The notes below the pieces were generated by a model that saw nothing but the letters and a program-made list of their open reading frames with translations, searched no databases and was not told the DNA's origin. 64,000 nt of DNA from Pelagibacteraceae bacterium AG-390-C22 (lineage in GTDB: Bacteria > Pseudomonadota > Alphaproteobacteria > Pelagibacterales > Pelagibacteraceae): positions 27,653 through 91,652 of the forward strand of contig QCGX01000004.1 of NCBI GenBank assembly GCA_003278125.1, given 5' to 3'. How positions within the stretch are numbered: the first letter of the stretch is position 1; each line of letters opens with the position of its first letter. The position numbers and the translations under genes are program-made. Shown piece by piece: positions 43,880 through 55,127 of this stretch.

Positions 43880-45951
43880 TGTTCAAGATTCATAAAGAAG
43901 AAATCGAAATTAATGGAAAAAAAATAACTTTAGAAACAGGAAAAATTGCTAGGCAAGCAGACGGAGCGATTATTGCTACTTGTGGTGAAACAATGGTAAT
44001 AGCTACTGCTGTGGGCGCTAAGAATTTAAAAGATGGGCAGGATTATTTTCCATTATCAGTAAATTACCAAGAAAAATATTATGCAGCAGGAAAAATACCT
44101 GGGGGATATTTTAAAAGAGAAGCAAGACCTACTGAAGCAGAAACTTTAATTTCCAGATTAATTGATAGACCAATTAGACCATTATTTCCATCAAGCTTTA
44201 TGAATGAGGTTCAGTTATTGCCTACCGTGCTATCTTACGATGGGGAAAATCAACCAGATATTTTATCTATAATTGCTTCATCCGCAGCATTAGCTATATC
44301 CGGACTGCCTTTCCAAGGGCCAATTGCTGCAAGTAGAGTTGGATATAAAGATGGAAAATATTTATTAAATCCTTCTCCAAAAGAATTGCTTGACTCTGAA
44401 TTAGATTTAGTTGTGGCAGGCACAAAAGATGCAGTTCTAATGGTAGAGTCAGAAACAACAGGACTAAGTGAAAAAATCATGTTGGACGCAGTAAAGTTTG
44501 GACACGAAAATTTTTTACCTGCAATCAAAGCAATTGAAAGTTTAGCTAAAAAAGCTGGAAAACCTAAATGGGAAATAGAAGAAATAGATCACTCAGAAAT
44601 TAAAAAGAAAATTGCTGGTACTTTTGAGAAAGATTTAAGAAAAGCTTTCCAAGAAACTGATAAAAAGAAAAGATCAGCCGCTATTTCTGAAATAGACACT
44701 AAATGTAAAGAGATGTTCGCAGAAGATGAGAATATAACTGAGAATCAAGCAATGGCTCAATTAAAGTCACTGGAAAAAGATATAGTTAGAACAGCAATTT
44801 TAAAAGATAAGAAAAGAATTGACGGTAGAGGTCTTGCAGATGTGAGACAAATTAAATGTGAGGTAAGCGTATTACCTAGAACACATGGATCAGCCTTATT
44901 TACAAGAGGAGAGACTCAAGCTTTAGTAGTTACTACATTAGGTATGGCAGATGATGAACAAAGATTAGAAAGTCTTGACGGAATGCAAAGATCAAATTTT
45001 ATGCTCCATTATAATTTTCCTCCATTTTCAGTAGGTGAATGTGGAAGAATAGGTACTGGCAGAAGAGAAATAGGACATGGTAAATTAGCTTGGAGAGCTA
45101 TCAAGTCGTCTTTACCAAAAAAAGAAAATTTTCCTTACACTTTAAGAGTTGTTTCTGAAATTACAGAGTCAAATGGATCATCCTCAATGGCAACAGTTTG
45201 TGGGACTTCATTATCATTAATGGATGCAGGAGTGCCTATAAAAGAACCAGTAGCAGGAATAGCTATGGGTTTGATCAAAGAGGGAGATAAATTTTCAGTA
45301 TTGTCAGATATTTTAGGAGATGAAGATCATTTAGGTGATATGGATTTTAAGGTAGCCGGAACTAAAGATGGTATCACCTCTCTTCAAATGGATATTAAGA
45401 TTACAGGAATTACATTTGAAATTATGGAAAAGGCTTTGGATCAAGCTAAAGCTGGAAGAGAACATATCTTAGGAGAGATGAATAAAGCCTTAAAATCTTC
45501 AAGAAAAGAATTCTCAAAACACACTCCTAAAATGGAAACAATAAAAGTGGATAAAAAAGATATTGCAACAGTTATAGGGAAAGGTGGAGCAACAATTAGA
45601 GAAATAGTTGAGACTTCAGGAGCAAAAGTAGACGTAAAAGATACAGGAGAAGTTACCGTTGCAGCTCCAGATGAAGAGTCAAGAAACAAAGCATTAGAAT
45701 TTATTAAAAGTCTTATAGCAAAACCAGAAATGGGAAAAATTTATAAAGGCAAAGTGGTTAAGATTATGGAATTTGGAGCTTTTGTGAATTTTCTAGGAAA
45801 ACAAGATGGTTTAGTTCATATTTCAGAACTTGCAACAAAAAGAGTTGCAAAAGTAGGTGATGTTGTAAAAGAAGGAGACGAAGTTTCTGTAAAAGTTGTA
45901 GGTTTTGACAGAGGCAAAGTAAAATTATCTATCAAGCAAGCCGTAGCTTAA
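43879..45951 (+). CDS. pnp: Polyribonucleotide nucleotidyltransferase (PNPase)
   Basis: PNPase is the phosphorolytic 3'-5' exoribonuclease of the degradosome. At 690 aa it is full length. The first RNase PH domain contains [38 protein letters not shown]. The second contains [22 protein letters not shown] and [16 protein letters not shown]. The KH domain has [25 protein letters not shown] and the S1 domain [28 protein letters not shown]. rpsO-pnp is the conserved pair. It ends 4 bp before the convergent GNAT-like gene. Confidence 0.98.
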   Translation: MFKIHKEEIEINGKKITLETGKIARQADGAIIATCGETMVIATAVGAKNLKDGQDYFPLSVNYQEKYYAAGKIPGGYFKREARPTEAETLISRLIDRPIRPLFPSSFMNEVQLLPTVLSYDGENQPDILSIIASSAALAISGLPFQGPIAASRVGYKDGKYLLNPSPKELLDSELDLVVAGTKDAVLMVESETTGLSEKIMLDAVKFGHENFLPAIKAIESLAKKAGKPKWEIEEIDHSEIKKKIAGTFEKDLRKAFQETDKKKRSAAISEIDTKCKEMFAEDENITENQAMAQLKSLEKDIVRTAILKDKKRIDGRGLADVRQIKCEVSVLPRTHGSALFTRGETQALVVTTLGMADDEQRLESLDGMQRSNFMLHYNFPPFSVGECGRIGTGRREIGHGKLAWRAIKSSLPKKENFPYTLRVVSEITESNGSSSMATVCGTSLSLMDAGVPIKEPVAGIAMGLIKEGDKFSVLSDILGDEDHLGDMDFKVAGTKDGITSLQMDIKITGITFEIMEKALDQAKAGREHILGEMNKALKSSRKEFSKHTPKMETIKVDKKDIATVIGKGGATIREIVETSGAKVDVKDTGEVTVAAPDEESRNKALEFIKSLIAKPEMGKIYKGKVVKIMEFGAFVNFLGKQDGLVHISELATKRVAKVGDVVKEGDEVSVKVVGFDRGKVKLSIKQAVA

Positions 45952-45955
45952 AGTC

Positions 45956-46471
45956 TTAAATCTTATATTCAAAATTTTGAGTTTTCTCATTTACTTGAAG
46001 TTCAAAAGCACCGTTACGTAAATGAAAATTTCTAGCCATGTCAGTCAAGGGAGATAAAGTTACCAATCTATTTAAATGATTAGACTGTTTAATTTTTTTA
46101 AATACTTCTTTAACGATTAATTTACCCCCACCTTTTTTCTTAGACCAAACCGTGTAGGCAATCGCTATCTTACCTGTTTTCTGGTCTCTTAGAGCACTTT
46201 GTAAATGCGCATCTTTGGTCATTAAATCCAATTCTTCAACGGTCTTAGGAATATCATTTGTAAATCCAAAACACATAATTGCACAAATTTCTTTTTTAAA
46301 TTTAACTCCATAGATTTTACGTCCATATTCAGTTCTAAATTTAACATCAAGCTCAGGTCTAACAGGATCTTCACTAACATTACATGTTTCTAATTCGATT
46401 AATTCAGCTCCTTTTACCCAGTCAAAAAAGTTTCCTATTTTTTCTTTTACCTTTAAATTAAATTTTTTCAT
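45956..46471 (-). CDS. GNAT-fold protein resembling the malonyl-CoA decarboxylase C-terminal region
   Basis: I recognise no established family name for this 171-aa protein. Its C-terminal part, LNRLVTLSPLTDMARNFHLRNGAFELQVNE, is close to the end of malonyl-CoA decarboxylase, where the GNAT-fold domain has a TLSP motif and a FHLxNGAxxxxxN motif. The middle (KIYGVKFKKEICAIMCFGFT...IAIAYTVWSKKKGGGKLIVKEVF) fits the central strands and CoA-binding helix of a GNAT acyltransferase. It has no signal peptide or membrane segment. It lies on the same strand as and 79 bp downstream of fabI. Acyl-CoA- or malonyl-CoA-linked activity is inference from the motif and location only. Confidence 0.5.
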   Translation of the reverse strand: MKKFNLKVKEKIGNFFDWVKGAELIELETCNVSEDPVRPELDVKFRTEYGRKIYGVKFKKEICAIMCFGFTNDIPKTVEELDLMTKDAHLQSALRDQKTGKIAIAYTVWSKKKGGGKLIVKEVFKKIKQSNHLNRLVTLSPLTDMARNFHLRNGAFELQVNEKTQNFEYKI

Positions 46472-46550
46472 TTTAATCTCAAATTGATAAAGTTTTTTAT
46501 TTTATCTTATAATTGTTATGATTTTATTTCAGATATGCAATTTTTGCAGG

Positions 46551-47336
46551 TTAAGAAATATTTTTAGGATCAGGCATTCCTACTTTGTTATAACCAGCAT
46601 CAACATAATGAATTTCTCCTGTAACTCCAGACGCAAGATCACTTAATAGGTAAAGAGCAGAATTTCCTACGTCATTTATGTCTACATTTCTTTTTAAAAA
46701 AGAATGATCTTCGTTCCATTTGTATAAAAATTTTGCGTCTCCTATAGCAGAAGCAGCAAGGGTTTTAATAGGCCCTGCACTAATTGCATTTACTCTAATT
46801 CCTTTTGAGCCAAGATCTCTCGCTAAGTACTTTACGCTTGCCTCAAGCGCAGATTTACAAACACCCATTACATTATAATTTGGAATAGCTTTATTAGACT
46901 CATAAGTTAAAGTAAGCATGCTTCCACCTTTTTTCATTATTTTTGAAGCTTCTTTAGCGATTTCAGTAAATGAAAAACATGATACTAACATGCTTTTTAA
47001 AAAATTTTCTCTTGTTGTATTTAAATATTCTCCTGAAAGTTCTGATTTATCTGAGAAAGCTATAGCATGGACAACAAAATCAATCTGTCCCCACTTTGCT
47101 TTGATGTCTTCAAAAAGTTTAATAACTTCATCTTTATTTTCTACATTACAACTTAGTGTGAATTCAGAATTTAAAGATTTAGCCAATGGTATCACTCTTT
47201 TTTTCAAGGCATCTCCAAGATATGTAAATGCTAATTCAGCTCCAGACCCAGCAAGTTTTTGAGATATTCCCCAAGCAATCGATCGCTCATTTGCAACACC
47301 CATAATTAGTCCTTTTTTACCTTTAACTAGACTCAT
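46551..47336 (-). CDS. fabI: Enoyl-[acyl-carrier-protein] reductase FabI
   Basis: FabI is the NADH-dependent last step of the fatty-acid elongation cycle. At 261 aa it is normal. The cofactor region is GKKGLIMGVANERSIAWGISQKLAGSGAELAFTYLG, with the FabI-specific nucleotide-binding sequence. The catalytic Tyr-x6-Lys appears as YNVMGVCKSALEASVKYLARDLG, and NAISAGPIKTLAAS follows. It starts immediately after the fabB stop (0-bp gap), the third gene of fabA-fabB-fabI. Confidence 0.97.
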   Translation of the reverse strand: MSLVKGKKGLIMGVANERSIAWGISQKLAGSGAELAFTYLGDALKKRVIPLAKSLNSEFTLSCNVENKDEVIKLFEDIKAKWGQIDFVVHAIAFSDKSELSGEYLNTTRENFLKSMLVSCFSFTEIAKEASKIMKKGGSMLTLTYESNKAIPNYNVMGVCKSALEASVKYLARDLGSKGIRVNAISAGPIKTLAASAIGDAKFLYKWNEDHSFLKRNVDINDVGNSALYLLSDLASGVTGEIHYVDAGYNKVGMPDPKNIS

Positions 47337-48548
47337 TTATACCTTTTCAAAAATTAATGTTGCATTTGTTCCACCAAATCCAAAGCTATTTGACATAACA
47401 GAATTTAAACTTACTTCTTTTTCAGTTTTATTTATTATTGGAAATTTTTTTGCTTCTTCGTCCATTTCATTAATATTAGCTGATCCGGTTATAAAATTAT
47501 TTTTCATCATAATCAAACTATAGATAGCTTCATGAACAGATGCAGCACCTAAAGGATGTCCAGATAAAGATTTAGTTGAACTTATTTTTGGAATTTTTTC
47601 TTTAAATGTCTCACCTATGGCTTTTAATTCTGTGATATCTCCAACCGGGGTAGAAGTTCCATGAGTGTTAATATAATCTATTTTATTCTTAGATGTTTGT
47701 AATGCCATCTGCATACACCTTACAGCCCCTTCTCCAGAGGGAGCCACCATATCATATCCATCAGACGTAGCTCCATATCCTGTTATTTCTGCATAAATTT
47801 TAGCTCCTCTTGCTTTCGCATGCTCATATTCCTCAAGAACTAAAACCCCACCTCCTCCAGCAATAACAAATCCATCTCTTGTTTTATCATATGCTCTTGA
47901 AGCTTTTTCTGGAGTGTCATTATATTTTGAAGATAAAGCTGTCATAGCATCAAACATCGCAGTCATAGCCCAATGTAATTCCTCGCTTCCTCCTGCAAAC
48001 ATAATCTTTTGTTTACCTGATTGAATTAACTCAACAGAATTTCCTATGCAATGCCCGCTGGTAGCACAAGCTGAGCTCATTGTATAATTTACTCCTTTTA
48101 TCTTAAATGGAACAGCTAAAGTTGCTGAAGCTGTACTAGCCATAGTTCTTGGAACTATAAATGGTCCCATTAATTTTGGAGTTTTTGCTCTAGTTTTATC
48201 TGCAGCTAGAATCACATTTTCTATTGAAGGACCACCTGAACCCATAACAATTCCAGTTGAAACATTACTTACATCTTTTTCTTCTAAACCTGAGTCTTTC
48301 ACAGCCTCTTTCATAGCAATGTAATTATAGGCCGATCCTGATCCCATAAATCTAATAGTTTTTCTATCAACATGATCTTGAAGGTTGATATTAGGTTTTC
48401 CGTGTATATGGCTCTTTAAATTATGTTCTTTGTACTCTTCACAAAAAGATATTCCTGATTTTGAGTTCAGAAGTGATTGATAAACCTCGTCTTGGCTATT
48501 TCCTAAACAAGATACTATTCCTATACCAGTTACTACTACTCTTTTCAT
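47337..48548 (-). CDS. fabB: 3-oxoacyl-ACP synthase I FabB
   Basis: FabB is the condensing enzyme needed for unsaturated fatty acids. It is 403 aa. The catalytic triad is visible: the cysteine in [13 protein letters not shown], the first histidine in [11 protein letters not shown], and the second histidine after the conserved lysine in [20 protein letters not shown]. The C-terminal [12 protein letters not shown] is standard. It overlaps fabA by 4 bp (ATGA), matching the co-occurrence of FabA and FabB in the anaerobic unsaturated-fatty-acid pathway. Confidence 0.97.
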   Translation of the reverse strand: MKRVVVTGIGIVSCLGNSQDEVYQSLLNSKSGISFCEEYKEHNLKSHIHGKPNINLQDHVDRKTIRFMGSGSAYNYIAMKEAVKDSGLEEKDVSNVSTGIVMGSGGPSIENVILAADKTRAKTPKLMGPFIVPRTMASTASATLAVPFKIKGVNYTMSSACATSGHCIGNSVELIQSGKQKIMFAGGSEELHWAMTAMFDAMTALSSKYNDTPEKASRAYDKTRDGFVIAGGGGVLVLEEYEHAKARGAKIYAEITGYGATSDGYDMVAPSGEGAVRCMQMALQTSKNKIDYINTHGTSTPVGDITELKAIGETFKEKIPKISSTKSLSGHPLGAASVHEAIYSLIMMKNNFITGSANINEMDEEAKKFPIINKTEKEVSLNSVMSNSFGFGGTNATLIFEKV

Positions 48549-49048
48549 GATTTAAACAAACCTACTTTTAAATTTTCTGCGTTGTAAATTATCTTTCCAT
48601 CTATACTCAGTATACCATTTGCAAGACCAACTGTAGCACCTTCTTTTTTTAAAATTCTTTTCATATTTATTTCATAAGTTGCTTTTTTGGCTTTTTTTAG
48701 CACCTCTCCAGTAAATTTTACAGAGTTAACACCTAAAGCTCTTCCTTTTCCCGGCTCACCTATCCAACCTAAGTAAAAGCCAACTAATTGCCACATTGCA
48801 TCTAGGCCTAAACAACCTGGCATTACAGGATCGTTTTTAAAATGACAATCAAAAAACCATAGATTATTTTTTATATCTAACTCAGCTTTAATAAATCCTT
48901 TTTTAAATTCACCTATATCTCGTTTAATTTCTGTAATTCTATCGAACATTAACATAGGAGGTAAAGGAAGTTTTGCATTACCCTCACCAAATAATTCACC
49001 ATTTGCACAAGCAATTAATTCGTCGTAATTAAAACTGTTTTTTTGCAT
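48545..49048 (-). CDS. fabA: 3-hydroxydecanoyl-ACP dehydratase/isomerase FabA
   Basis: FabA dehydrates 3-hydroxydecanoyl-ACP and isomerises the trans-2 to the cis-3 product, starting unsaturated fatty acid synthesis. It is 167 aa. The [12 protein letters not shown] opening and the hot-dog active-site segment [31 protein letters not shown] contain the catalytic histidine and aspartate. It heads the minus-strand operon; the 90-bp gap to divergent irr holds promoters for both. Confidence 0.97.
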   Translation of the reverse strand: MQKNSFNYDELIACANGELFGEGNAKLPLPPMLMFDRITEIKRDIGEFKKGFIKAELDIKNNLWFFDCHFKNDPVMPGCLGLDAMWQLVGFYLGWIGEPGKGRALGVNSVKFTGEVLKKAKKATYEINMKRILKKEGATVGLANGILSIDGKIIYNAENLKVGLFKS

Positions 49049-49109
49049 AGATTAAGTTAATAGTTTTTACTTGATTTATATACAATTTTATATAAATAAT
49101 TATAAAAAT

Positions 49110-49126
49110 TTTTAAATACTTCTAAA
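49110..49126. promoter_or_regulatory. Weak Irr-box (ICE)-like sequence upstream of irr
   Basis: TTTTAAATACTTCTAAA matches the remembered ICE pattern TTTAGAA-N3-TTCTAAA at 12 of 14 fixed positions and sits 12 bp before the irr ATG. The right half is exact. Because the region is nearly all A/T, this is suggestive only. Confidence 0.35.
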
Positions 49127-49138
49127 AAGCTATTGTTT

Positions 49139-49552
49139 ATGCAACAAAAAAAAGAAATTATAAATAAATTAAGATCTTCTAACCTTAGACCAACTAAACA
49201 AAGAATTTTAATAGCTAAGAAACTATTTGATAGAAAAGAAACTTTTCACTTTACCGCTGAAACTCTAAATAAAGAAATAAATAGAAAAGGGCAAAATAAA
49301 ATTTCTTTAGCAACTATCTACAACACAGTTGAAGCCTTTAAAAGAGCTGGACACATAAGAGAAATCTTAACTAATAATTGCAAAAGTTATTATGATACGA
49401 ACATAAAGTCGCACCATCATTTTTATGACCCTGACTCAAAAAAACTAACTGATATTGATTATCAAGAAGTTATTATGAAAAAAATTCCAAATCCGCCAAA
49501 AGGAAAAAAGATTAAAGATTTAGAGGTTGTAATCAGTTTACAAAAAAAATAA
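49139..49552 (+). CDS. irr: Iron response regulator Irr (Fur family)
   Basis: Irr is the alphaproteobacterial Fur-family protein that acts under low iron and is linked to haem status. The track uses TTG 49133, but the ATG two codons later (MQQKKEIINKLRSSNLRPTKQR) is preferred, giving 137 aa. The winged helix is TKQRILIAKKLFDRKETFHFTAETLNKEI...SLATIYNTVEAFKRAG. The metal region SHHHFYDPDSKKLTDI is the Irr-type HHH motif rather than HHDH of Fur. The order irr, then divergent fabA-fabB-fabI, is the classic alphaproteobacterial neighbourhood. It lies directly upstream of katG, whose promoter carries an ICE-like site. Confidence 0.92.
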   Translation: MQQKKEIINKLRSSNLRPTKQRILIAKKLFDRKETFHFTAETLNKEINRKGQNKISLATIYNTVEAFKRAGHIREILTNNCKSYYDTNIKSHHHFYDPDSKKLTDIDYQEVIMKKIPNPPKGKKIKDLEVVISLQKK

Positions 49553-49559
49553 TTTCATA

Positions 49560-51772
<2,213 letters not shown>

Positions 51773-51799
51773 AGCTAACTAACTATTAACTAAGGTATA

Positions 51800-52039
51800 A
51801 TGTTAAAATTAATAATAATTTATGAAATAAGTTTTGTACTATTTTGGAACATTTTATATCATTCCAACTCAGGCGTAGAAAACTGGTTTGAAGAAAAAAT
51901 TTTATCAGCAATATATACTGTTTTATCTACAATGGCTTTAGGTTTTGCAGCTGTTTATGTTATATATATTACTGCTAAGATATCTGGTCTATTAGATAAA
52001 GTTAAAAAAATCAGAGATCCAAGGAGGGATGTATCTTAA
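51800..52039 (+). CDS. Small membrane protein of unknown function (79 aa)
   Basis: This 79-aa protein has two predicted transmembrane helices (about 2-20 and 38-65) separated by a polar loop SNSGVENWFEEK, and a basic C-terminal tail KVKKIRDPRRDVS. The start is ATG 51800 after a TAAGG-like RBS. I do not recognise a family. It overlaps the next ORF by one base (TAATG), and its 3' end contains the strong Shine-Dalgarno for that ORF, so the two are probably co-translated membrane partners. Short spacing after katG allows readthrough from the katG promoter. Confidence 0.7.
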   Translation: MLKLIIIYEISFVLFWNILYHSNSGVENWFEEKILSAIYTVLSTMALGFAAVYVIYITAKISGLLDKVKKIRDPRRDVS

Positions 52040-52281
52040 TGACAGAATTAACGCAGGGTATTTTTTCAACTGCAAAATCTATTTATAAGAATAACAAAGG
52101 ATCAATTCTTAGAACAATAATCTACACAATTGGTCACTTTGCGATAGCAATAATTGTCTTAATGTCCATAGCAGATGTTTCTTTTACGGTTGCCTTGACA
52201 GATGCTATCGTTGAACCCCTAGCGAATGCAGTTTGGTATTTTCTTTTAGATAAATTCTGGGCTTCAAAAGTAAAAAATTAA
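52039..52281 (+). CDS. DUF2061-like small membrane protein (80 aa)
   Basis: This 80-aa protein has the DUF2061 pattern: a basic amphipathic start (NNKGSILRTIIYTIGHFAIAIIVLM), a first transmembrane helix, a short loop, and a second helix with ALTDAIVEPLANAVWYFLLDKFWA, like the family's conserved E-x-x-x-N/K...YYLHERVW. Function of the family is unknown. A strong Shine-Dalgarno, AAGGAGG (52022-52028), lies inside the end of the preceding gene, unusual for this genome. It overlaps the convergent SH3 gene by 4 bp. Confidence 0.72.
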   Translation: MTELTQGIFSTAKSIYKNNKGSILRTIIYTIGHFAIAIIVLMSIADVSFTVALTDAIVEPLANAVWYFLLDKFWASKVKN

Positions 52282-52724
52282 AGACGTCCCCACAAACTAT
52301 CTTTTTTCAACCAACCTTTGTATTTATCTGATTTAGCTTTACACCAGTATTCTTTGCATTTTAAAATTTTTGTAAGTCGTCCTTTTTTAAGTATAGCTAA
52401 GGGTTTTGAATAAATAGTAGGATTTTTGAACATTATTAATTTATCATCGATCACTATTGCAGCTTTTTTCTTCGATAGCTGAGAAATATGTATCCAACCA
52501 GTATTATTTTCGTGATCTCTAATTTTTCTGAAATTATCAGATTGATCTTGAATCAACACTGGTAAAAATTTTTTTTTGTAAAAAATTTTTACTGGATATT
52601 CACGGGATGGGCCTTGTCTAAGATTTACTTTGTTGTATCTTAAAGTTAAAAAATATTCATCTTGAGAAAAGCTATATCTTTCAAAAAATAAAATACTATA
52701 AATAATAATAGCTATTCTTAACAT
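52278..52724 (-). CDS. Exported bacterial SH3-domain protein
   Basis: This 148-aa protein has a signal peptide (MLRIAIIIYSILFFERYSFS) and SH3b-type repeats. The first reads NKVNLRQGPSREYPVKIFYKKKFLPV...FRKIRDHENNTGWIHISQL. The second, weaker one contains PLAILKKGRLTKILKCKEYWCKAKSDKYKGWLKKDSLWG with a cysteine pair. Such proteins usually bind cell wall or periplasmic partners. Catalytic domains are absent. It overlaps the MoeB/ThiF-like gene by 7 bp and probably shares its transcript, though the link is not obviously functional. Confidence 0.82.
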   Translation of the reverse strand: MLRIAIIIYSILFFERYSFSQDEYFLTLRYNKVNLRQGPSREYPVKIFYKKKFLPVLIQDQSDNFRKIRDHENNTGWIHISQLSKKKAAIVIDDKLIMFKNPTIYSKPLAILKKGRLTKILKCKEYWCKAKSDKYKGWLKKDSLWGRL

Positions 52725-53467
52725 TTATTTATACATTTTGGATTAATAGATATTTTAGATTTTCTAAATTCAGCTTTGAAAGCATCAAATATAAGTACAT
52801 GATTGTTAAGATCATTTTTAGTATTTAAAATCGATTTTAATACCTCATTGGCTTGTAAAGAACCCATCACTCCTGCTACGGGCGAAAAAATTCCTTCGTT
52901 TTGGCAGTTATTTTCAAAGTCAGGGAGACTTGGCATAAAACATCTATAACATGGACCTTTTTTTTTAAAATTAAATTTCATGAGATGCCCATCAAATTTA
53001 CTTATAGCCGATGAAATTAATATTTTTTTATTTTTTACACAGTAATCATTAATTAAATATCTAGTATTATAATTATCTGTGCCATCACATATAATATCAA
53101 ATTTATTTAAAATTTTCTTGATATTTTTAGATGTGAGTTTTTTTTTATATGTAATAATTTTTATTTTTTTATTTATTTTGTTGATAGCTTTTTTTGCTTG
53201 ATTTACTTTAAATTTACCTATGTCATTTGGATTAAATAAAGTTTGTCTATTTAAATTTGAAATTTCAACTTTATCAAAATCTACTATTCCGATTTTTCCA
53301 ACTCCAGAAGCAGCCAAATAAGTAAGCAATGGGCATCCTAAGCCCCCTATGCCTATAATCAAAACATTTCCAGAGAATATTTTCTTTTGACCTACTAAAC
53401 CAATTTTTTTTAAAATTATTTGTTTCTCAAATCTTTTAATTTGATCAAAGTTAATTTTCATTTTCAA
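52718..53467 (-). CDS. MoeB/ThiF/HesA-family adenylyltransferase
   Basis: This 249-aa E1-like enzyme adenylates the C-terminus of a ubiquitin-like sulfur carrier (MoaD or ThiS type). The ATP site is VLIIGIGGLGCPLLTYLAASGVGKIGIVDFDKVEISNLNRQTLF (GxGxxG, D, NLNRQ). ICDGTDNYNTRYLINDYCV follows. The first zinc ligands are GPCYRCFMP. The second CxxC pair is not clear; the C-terminus PKCINKC has only a CxxxC. No carrier protein gene is adjacent, so molybdopterin versus thiamine use is undecided. Confidence 0.88.
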   Translation of the reverse strand: MKMKINFDQIKRFEKQIILKKIGLVGQKKIFSGNVLIIGIGGLGCPLLTYLAASGVGKIGIVDFDKVEISNLNRQTLFNPNDIGKFKVNQAKKAINKINKKIKIITYKKKLTSKNIKKILNKFDIICDGTDNYNTRYLINDYCVKNKKILISSAISKFDGHLMKFNFKKKGPCYRCFMPSLPDFENNCQNEGIFSPVAGVMGSLQANEVLKSILNTKNDLNNHVLIFDAFKAEFRKSKISINPKCINKC

Positions 53468-53469
53468 AA

Positions 53470-53910
53470 TTATTTACTTCCAGTTGAGCCAAATCCACCT
53501 TTACCTCGTTCTGTTTCACTTAGGTCTTCTACTTCTTTAATTTGAGCTTGTACCACAGGACACACAACCATCTGAGCTATACGTAACCCCTTTTCTACCT
53601 TGAAAGTTTCTTGGCCCTGGTTGATCAATATTACTTTTATCTCACCTCTATAATCTGAATCAATTGTTCCTGGTGTATTTAAAACGCTTATTTTTTTTTT
53701 AGCAGCTAGACCGGACCTAGGTCGAATTTGTACCTCAAATCCTTTAGGGACTGATAATGCTAAGCCAGTAGGAATGATTGCTGTTTTACCAGGATCAATA
53801 TTAATATTACCAGCTATATTGGCTGCCAAATCCATACCAGAAGATCCAGCCGTTTCATATTTGGGTAAAGAAATTTCTTTTGATAGTCTCTTAATTAATA
53901 TTTTTGTCAT
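53470..53910 (-). CDS. dut: Deoxyuridine 5'-triphosphate nucleotidohydrolase (dUTPase)
   Basis: Dut hydrolyses dUTP to dUMP, preventing uracil in DNA and feeding dTMP synthesis. It is 146 aa, a trimeric type. The five motifs are visible: GSSGMDLAA (1), [13 protein letters not shown] (2), [17 protein letters not shown] (3), [14 protein letters not shown] (4), and the C-terminal [10 protein letters not shown] (5). It overlaps coaBC by 20 bp and is 2 bp from the MoeB-like gene. The coaBC-dut adjacency is widely conserved in proteobacteria. Confidence 0.98.
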   Translation of the reverse strand: MTKILIKRLSKEISLPKYETAGSSGMDLAANIAGNINIDPGKTAIIPTGLALSVPKGFEVQIRPRSGLAAKKKISVLNTPGTIDSDYRGEIKVILINQGQETFKVEKGLRIAQMVVCPVVQAQIKEVEDLSETERGKGGFGSTGSK

Positions 53911-55120
53911 TCGTCAAAAGTTTATCTAATATAATTTTTGCAATTGCATTAGCAATATAACTTTTTTTACTTCTTTGAATTGATTTAATTCTACCTTTTT
54001 TATCAATTATAGAAACTTCATTATACTCTGAATTAAATCCTAAGTCTTTTTTAGAAACATCATTTGCAATAATTAAATCACAATATTTTTCTTTAATTTT
54101 TTTTTTTGAGTTTTGAATTACGTTTTCTGTTTCAGCAGAAAATCCGACTACCATTTTAGGTCTAGCTTTGTTGTTTTTGCTCAAATAATCTAAAATATCA
54201 GGATTTTTTTCTAAACTCATATAATCTAAATTAGAAATACCTTTTTTAATTTTGTTTTTACTTTTACTAATCGGTTTAAAATCAGATACAGCTGCTGCAC
54301 ACACAGCTATGTCAACTGGTAGAGACTTTTTGACTTCATTTAGCATTTCCTTAGCAGAAATTATTTTTTTTATTTTCAAACCTTTAGAGTAAATAAGACT
54401 AGATGGCCCAGCTATTAATTTAGTTTTTATACCTAGTTTTTTAAGGGCTAAAGCAATCTCATATCCTTGTTTGCCGCTTGATTCATTTGAGATATATCTT
54501 ACTGGATCTAAATATTCTCTGGTTGGACCAGTAGTAACAAGAGCTTTAAATTTTTTTTTTTTAAATAAATCTTTTTGATGAAAATAATTTTTTAAATATG
54601 AATAAATTTGTCTTGGACTTGACATCTTTCCTTCTCCATACTCTCCACAAGCCATTTCACCTTTTTCAGGACCAATGAAATAATAACCATAGTCTTGCAG
54701 AGTCTTTAAATTTCTTTGAGTTGCTTTGTGAAGCCACATTCGAACGTTCATCGCTGGAACTAAAAGAACATCTTTGTTAGAGGCTAACAAAACTGTTGTA
54801 GCTAGATCTTCTGCCTTACCTATGCTTAGTTTTGTCATGAAGTTTGCTGTTGTTGGCAAAACGATAATTAGATCTGCCCATCTTGATAATGATATATGAT
54901 CTATTTCAGCTTCGCTATTTTTATCAAAAATATCTTCAAAGGTCTTATTTTTTGTAAGAGTTGTAATTGAGAGCGGTGTAACAAATTCTTTACCACTTTT
55001 AGTTAGAATAGTTTTTACATTAACATTATTCTTTTTTAATAGTCTTATTAAATCAAGAGCTTTATAAGCAGATATGCCACCCCCAATAACTATTAAAATT
55101 TTTTTATTTTTTAATGACAT
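53891..55120 (-). CDS. coaBC: Bifunctional phosphopantothenoylcysteine decarboxylase/synthetase CoaBC (Dfp)
   Basis: CoaBC carries out two steps of coenzyme A synthesis. It is 409 aa. The flavin-dependent CoaC half has the [16 protein letters not shown] start, [19 protein letters not shown], the substrate motif PAMNVRMW and the catalytic cysteine loop [11 protein letters not shown]. The CoaB half begins near 190 with [45 protein letters not shown] and a NDVS element follow. ubiB is 7 bp upstream. Confidence 0.97.
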   Translation of the reverse strand: MSLKNKKILIVIGGGISAYKALDLIRLLKKNNVNVKTILTKSGKEFVTPLSITTLTKNKTFEDIFDKNSEAEIDHISLSRWADLIIVLPTTANFMTKLSIGKAEDLATTVLLASNKDVLLVPAMNVRMWLHKATQRNLKTLQDYGYYFIGPEKGEMACGEYGEGKMSSPRQIYSYLKNYFHQKDLFKKKKFKALVTTGPTREYLDPVRYISNESSGKQGYEIALALKKLGIKTKLIAGPSSLIYSKGLKIKKIISAKEMLNEVKKSLPVDIAVCAAAVSDFKPISKSKNKIKKGISNLDYMSLEKNPDILDYLSKNNKARPKMVVGFSAETENVIQNSKKKIKEKYCDLIIANDVSKKDLGFNSEYNEVSIIDKKGRIKSIQRSKKSYIANAIAKIILDKLLTNDKNIN

Positions 55121-55127
55121 TATCTAA

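Noticed and set aside
46540-46556. TGCAATTTTTGCA hairpin as fabI terminator
   Set aside because: The stem is only 5 bp and no T-run follows on the fabI strand.
49133-49138. TTG start for irr
   Set aside because: An ATG two codons downstream is more likely, and no RBS favours the TTG.
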